The notes beneath the pieces are model-generated. The model was not told the origin of the DNA. It was given only the letters and a program-made list of their open reading frames with translations, and did no database searches. A stretch of 64,000 nt of DNA from Elusimicrobiota bacterium (GTDB taxonomy: Bacteria > Elusimicrobiota > Elusimicrobia > UBA1565 > UBA9628): NCBI GenBank assembly GCA_016207665.1, contig JACQPG010000064.1, positions 24,397 through 88,396 of the forward strand, in the 5' to 3' direction. A program made the translations under genes and the position numbers. Shown here piece after piece: positions 61,167 to 64,000 of the stretch. Within the stretch, counting starts at the first letter, position 1. Each line of letters opens with the position of its first letter.

Positions 61167-62611
61167 CTCGCGTTGACGGCCGGGGCTCGCAATATGGGGC
61201 AATACCTCTCTCCTTCGGTCCGCGCTTGAGCCGCCCTTTCCGGCTGGCCCAAGGCGTTGAATATCCTTTCGATGCCGGACCAGGTGGAGGCGCGGTATGG
61301 ATTGAGCCGCGCCGAGCGCTGAAGATGTTGGAGGGCCTCCCGGAGGGAAGCCGTATTCTTGGAAGCCAGGTGGAGCTGCGCCGCGAATGTCTCGGCCTCG
61401 GCGTCCTTGGCCTTGGCGAGTGAATCATGGAGAAGAGCCAAGGCCTTCGCCCTATCGGGGTCGGCCACGGCCCGGGCCTTAAGGCGGTCCGCTTGCCAGC
61501 GGGTCCAGACCGGATAGCTCAAGGTCCCGGCTATCAAGAGCACGGCAAGACCTCCCGCCAACCTCATCCTGAGCCGCACATTGACCCCTTCCGGGCTCTG
61601 CGGGATGGACGAGGCCGCGAAATAACAGAAAAGCCACAGATTCGCCGGCACGGAGAGAGGATAATCCCACAGCGATTGCACCAGCACCGCCACGGCGCCG
61701 AATCTCTTGTGAGCTCCGCCCCGGCGCAGGAAGTGGAACAACCCCGCCGCCCAAAGGCCGAGGAAGGGAAGGCCGCACTCGGCCGCGGTCTCCAGGAAAT
61801 GCTGGTGCGCGAACATCGTCGATAACGGCCGACCCGATTGCTCATAAGCCGGAAGGACATAGGCGAACGCTCCCGGACCGAAGCCCGTCAGCGGCCTATC
61901 CCAGATCATCCGCGCCGCGGCGCTCCACCACTGCCATCGATGCATGACCTCGGGGGATTGAAGCTTGGCGTAGACGGCGACCAGGGCCAGGAAACCGACG
62001 GCCAGCCCGAGCCAGTAGAACAGGGTCGAACGATCCCTGCGCGTGAGAACCAGGGCCCCGGCCAGCCCCAACCAGGCGCCGGCGCTTCGAGCCCAAATCA
62101 GGACCAGCACGAGGGCCGAAGCCAACAGCCAGTCCTTCCTCTGTACCGATAGAGGCAGCAGCAATAGTATCGTGCCGGCGAACACGTTGCGGTTCAGGAA
62201 GGTGCTCGACGGCTCAGAAGCCTCTCGCCAATATTGATGGAAGGCCAAAAGCACCAGGATCCAGCCCGCGGCCTGCACCGCGATGTCGATGCGGCTCCTG
62301 GCGTCCTTGGAAGCCATGGCCGTGGCCGGAAATATCCAGAGCCCGAGGAGAAGCGTCCTCCAGGCCGGGCCTGAATAGGTAGGAACGGGGCTCAGCCACG
62401 CGGAGACGGCGGAGAGGAGGGCCAGAGCCCCGGCCCAGGCCAACCAGCGGCCTTGCGGAAGGGGAAGAAAGCCCAAGGTCAGACGTCCGAGCGCCCAAGC
62501 GGCGCAGCCCCACGTCACGCAGAGCCAGAGAAGGGATTGAGCCCAGAGATCCCAACCCGCCCGAAGCAGCGGTCCAACCGCGACGAGCAGGCCGATCAGG
62601 AGCGGCAGCAC
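61163..62611 (-). CDS. O-antigen ligase/O-oligosaccharyltransferase-like (Wzy_C) protein
   Basis: 482 residues, GTG start 10 bases after the secretin stop. About ten membrane helices in residues 1-365. The Wzy_C region has WQWWSAAARMIWDRPLTGFGPGAFAYVLP and HQHFLETAAECGLPFLGLWAAGLF, with the conserved R/H/E pattern. The last 110 residues are a short TPR-like helical domain (LREALQHLQRSARLNPYRASTWSGIERIFNALGQ). It could be WaaL-like, Wzy-like, or a PglL/PilO-type enzyme that moves glycans to pilins. Close coupling to a secretin gene makes the last option attractive, but this is inference. Confidence 0.75.
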   Translation of the reverse strand: MLPLLIGLLVAVGPLLRAGWDLWAQSLLWLCVTWGCAAWALGRLTLGFLPLPQGRWLAWAGALALLSAVSAWLSPVPTYSGPAWRTLLLGLWIFPATAMASKDARSRIDIAVQAAGWILVLLAFHQYWREASEPSSTFLNRNVFAGTILLLLPLSVQRKDWLLASALVLVLIWARSAGAWLGLAGALVLTRRDRSTLFYWLGLAVGFLALVAVYAKLQSPEVMHRWQWWSAAARMIWDRPLTGFGPGAFAYVLPAYEQSGRPLSTMFAHQHFLETAAECGLPFLGLWAAGLFHFLRRGGAHKRFGAVAVLVQSLWDYPLSVPANLWLFCYFAASSIPQSPEGVNVRLRMRLAGGLAVLLIAGTLSYPVWTRWQADRLKARAVADPDRAKALALLHDSLAKAKDAEAETFAAQLHLASKNTASLREALQHLQRSARLNPYRASTWSGIERIFNALGQPERAAQARTEGERYCPILRAPAVNAR

Positions 62612-62621
62612 ACCGGCGGCT

Positions 62622-64000
62622 TTAGTCCCTCAATATCTTGGGCGTGACGAAGATGAGCAACTCCGCGCGAGTGCGCACCACCGACTTCTTGCGGAATAGA
62701 TAGCCGATGATCGGGATGTCCCCCAAGAGCGGGACCTTGGCGATCTGGGTGCTGGCGCTGTCGTTGATCAGGCCTCCGATCACGATAGTTTCGCCGTCTT
62801 TCACCAAGACCGTGGTCTTGGCCTCGCGCGAGTCCACGGTCGGAGCCCCGGTAATGCTGGCGGTAGCGCTGGCGGAGGGTTGGCTCACCTTGGGCGAGAG
62901 ATCCAGCGTGATCCTTCCGTCGGCGTTGATCGTAGGGGTGACCTGGAGCTGTATGCCCGTGGTCACGTAATTGACGGTCTGGGTCTGCACTCCGGTCGAG
63001 GCCACGTTGGAGGTGACATAGGGGAATTGCGTGGTGACGTTGATATTGGCGGGCTGATTGTTGAGCGTGGCTACCTTCGGATCCGAGAGCACCTTGACCT
63101 TGCCCTCGGCCGCCGCGGCCGTCAGAGTCGCGTTCAAGATGTAGTTGTTGGTGATGCGGCCCAAGGTCAAGGCGCCGAACACGGTGCTGGCGGGCAGCTG
63201 CACGCCGGTGCCGCGCCCGCCTGCTCCCAGGGAAGGGATATCGAGTTGGAGCACGTTTTGTCGGAGATCGCTCAGGCTCACGAAATCCTGACCAGCGGCA
63301 GGCTCAAGCCCTTTGATGGTGGTGCCAATAGTATTGTATCCCCTCTTGCTGTCGAAAGCCCGGCCCGTGTCGAACTGGAAATGATCCCATTGTATGCCGT
63401 AATGGAGCGAATTGTTGAGGCCGACCTCCACCAGCTTGACCTCGATGAGAACCTGCTCCGGCCGCACATCCAATTGAGATATCAAGCGCTCGGTGGCGGC
63501 CAGGCCCTCGAGCGATTCCGTGATGACCAGGGAATTGGTCTTTGAGTCGGCCACGGTCGTGCCCACCCGGCCCTCAGCCAAGCGAACGGCGTTGATGGCC
63601 GCCAGAAGGTCGGCGGCCTTGGCGTAGTTGAGCGGTATGACCTTGGTCGCGGTCGCCGCGGCGGTCTGAGCCTTTGAAAGGGCGCTGGGCGTCAGAATCC
63701 TTAGTATGTTCTCGCCCACCTGGGTCGTTGACAGTCCCATCAGGGTGAGTATGGTGCGGAAAGCCTCATTGAACGGGACATCCGAGAGCTGCAAGGTCAG
63801 GTTCCCGCTCACATCCGCCCCATAAATTATGTTCACCTTGGCCTTGGTCGCCAGGAATTTGACCACGTCGCGAATATCGGTGTTCTCGAAATCCACCGAG
63901 ATGATGTCCCTGGGCAGGCGGCTCATGATGTCGCCTCGCGAAGAGGACGTGACGGGTCTCGAGGCCCTGACCGGCCGGAGGGCGGGCGCGGGGGCGGGGG
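62622..64000 (-). CDS. Secretin (PilQ/GspD family), 5' end missing
   Basis: 459 complete codons; the frame stays open to the window edge through a Pro/Ala-rich linker, so the ATG at 63926 is internal and the true start lies outside. The first domain (ISVDFENTDIRDVVKFLA, then VSGNLTLQLSDVPFNEAF) is the STN/N0-type domain of PilQ. Then come an N1-like repeat (VIPLNYAKAADLLAAINA) and the secretin core, with VLSDPKVATLNNQPANI, VGI-like TGIQLQVTPTI, and the C-terminal VPLLGDIPIIGYLFRKK signature. It forms an outer-membrane ring pore for type IV pili or type II-like secretion. PilQ is favoured by the AMIN-side linker and domain order. Confidence 0.85.
   Translation of the reverse strand, partial: PAPAPALRPVRASRPVTSSSRGDIMSRLPRDIISVDFENTDIRDVVKFLATKAKVNIIYGADVSGNLTLQLSDVPFNEAFRTILTLMGLSTTQVGENILRILTPSALSKAQTAAATATKVIPLNYAKAADLLAAINAVRLAEGRVGTTVADSKTNSLVITESLEGLAATERLISQLDVRPEQVLIEVKLVEVGLNNSLHYGIQWDHFQFDTGRAFDSKRGYNTIGTTIKGLEPAAGQDFVSLSDLRQNVLQLDIPSLGAGGRGTGVQLPASTVFGALTLGRITNNYILNATLTAAAAEGKVKVLSDPKVATLNNQPANINVTTQFPYVTSNVASTGVQTQTVNYVTTGIQLQVTPTINADGRITLDLSPKVSQPSASATASITGAPTVDSREAKTTVLVKDGETIVIGGLINDSASTQIAKVPLLGDIPIIGYLFRKKSVVRTRAELLIFVTPKILRD

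Noticed and set aside
63927-64000. G-rich repeat at the right edge as a regulatory repeat
   Set aside because: It is in frame with the secretin and encodes a Pro/Ala-rich linker, so coding explains it.
1-64000. CRISPR arrays, tRNA and rRNA genes
   Set aside because: No regularly spaced repeats, no cloverleaf-like stretches in the few noncoding gaps, and almost all bases are accounted for by protein genes.

Overview
The window is a dense block of about 53 protein genes, almost all for making, assembling and exporting surface polysaccharide or glycoprotein glycan. Two truncated genes lie at the edges: a membrane glycosyltransferase at the left and a secretin at the right. The DNA is GC-rich with tiny intergenic gaps. 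A secretin, heptosyltransferases and O-antigen-ligase-type proteins show a Gram-negative envelope with type IV pili or a type II secretion-like apparatus. The content resembles uncultured environmental lineages such as Elusimicrobiota, but no phylogenetic marker is present, so that is a weak inference. No tRNA, rRNA, CRISPR array or insertion sequence was seen.

Layout. (1) Positions 1-15357, minus strand, is one tightly coupled transcription unit. It starts with gmhB and contains gmhA, hddC and hddA (GDP-D-glycero-alpha-D-manno-heptose), a WlbA/B/C-like oxidoreductase, acetyltransferase and aminotransferase set (2,3-diacetamido uronic acid), an SDR epimerase, and several GT2 and GT39 proteins. 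(2) 15422-16420 is a lone plus-strand GT2. (3) 16395-25044, minus strand, holds a His-for-Lys DegT-fold 3-dehydratase, an SDR, a GT2/GT39 pair, and two exported TldD-like proteins around a methyltransferase. One TldD-like protein keeps its metal motif and the other has lost it. (4) 25078-27788, plus strand, has a GDP-fucose-synthase-like SDR and an exported beta-propeller/TlpA fusion. (5) 27799-29100 is an HNH endonuclease gene and an AT-rich gap with palindromes. (6) 29101-40213 holds a methyltransferase-GT2 fusion, a TPR-tailed O-antigen ligase, a MarC protein, asparagine synthase, GT2s and a heptosyltransferase. (7) 40275-48409 holds a B12-type radical SAM protein, a C-methyltransferase, then SGNH hydrolase, FkbM methyltransferase, GT4 and flippase. 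(8) 48406-64000, minus strand, runs from the secretin through a second ligase, two YfhO-like proteins, a heptosyltransferase, GT2s, a GT4, a YbhN-like protein, and Gmd with a reductase, to a GT2/GT39 pair.

How the genes fit together. Nucleotide-sugar enzymes feed GT2, GT4 and GT9 enzymes. Dolichyl-phosphate-mannose-synthase-like GT2s probably charge a polyprenyl carrier for neighbouring GT39-type membrane transferases. The flippase and two Wzy_C-type proteins would translocate and then ligate or polymerise the product. Most junctions within operons overlap by 1-25 bases (ATGA, GTGA, TTGA, TAATG). Several transcription-unit-initial genes have a -10-like hexamer six bases before the start codon, which suggests leaderless mRNAs.

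Most interesting items: the exported active/inactive TldD-like pair inside a glycan operon; the His-variant dehydratase with Gmd and fucose-synthase-like SDRs (a possible colitose-type route); the propeller-TlpA fusion with conserved-looking cysteines; the -10/start-codon spacing pattern; and the coupling of a Wzy_C-type ligase to a secretin gene.
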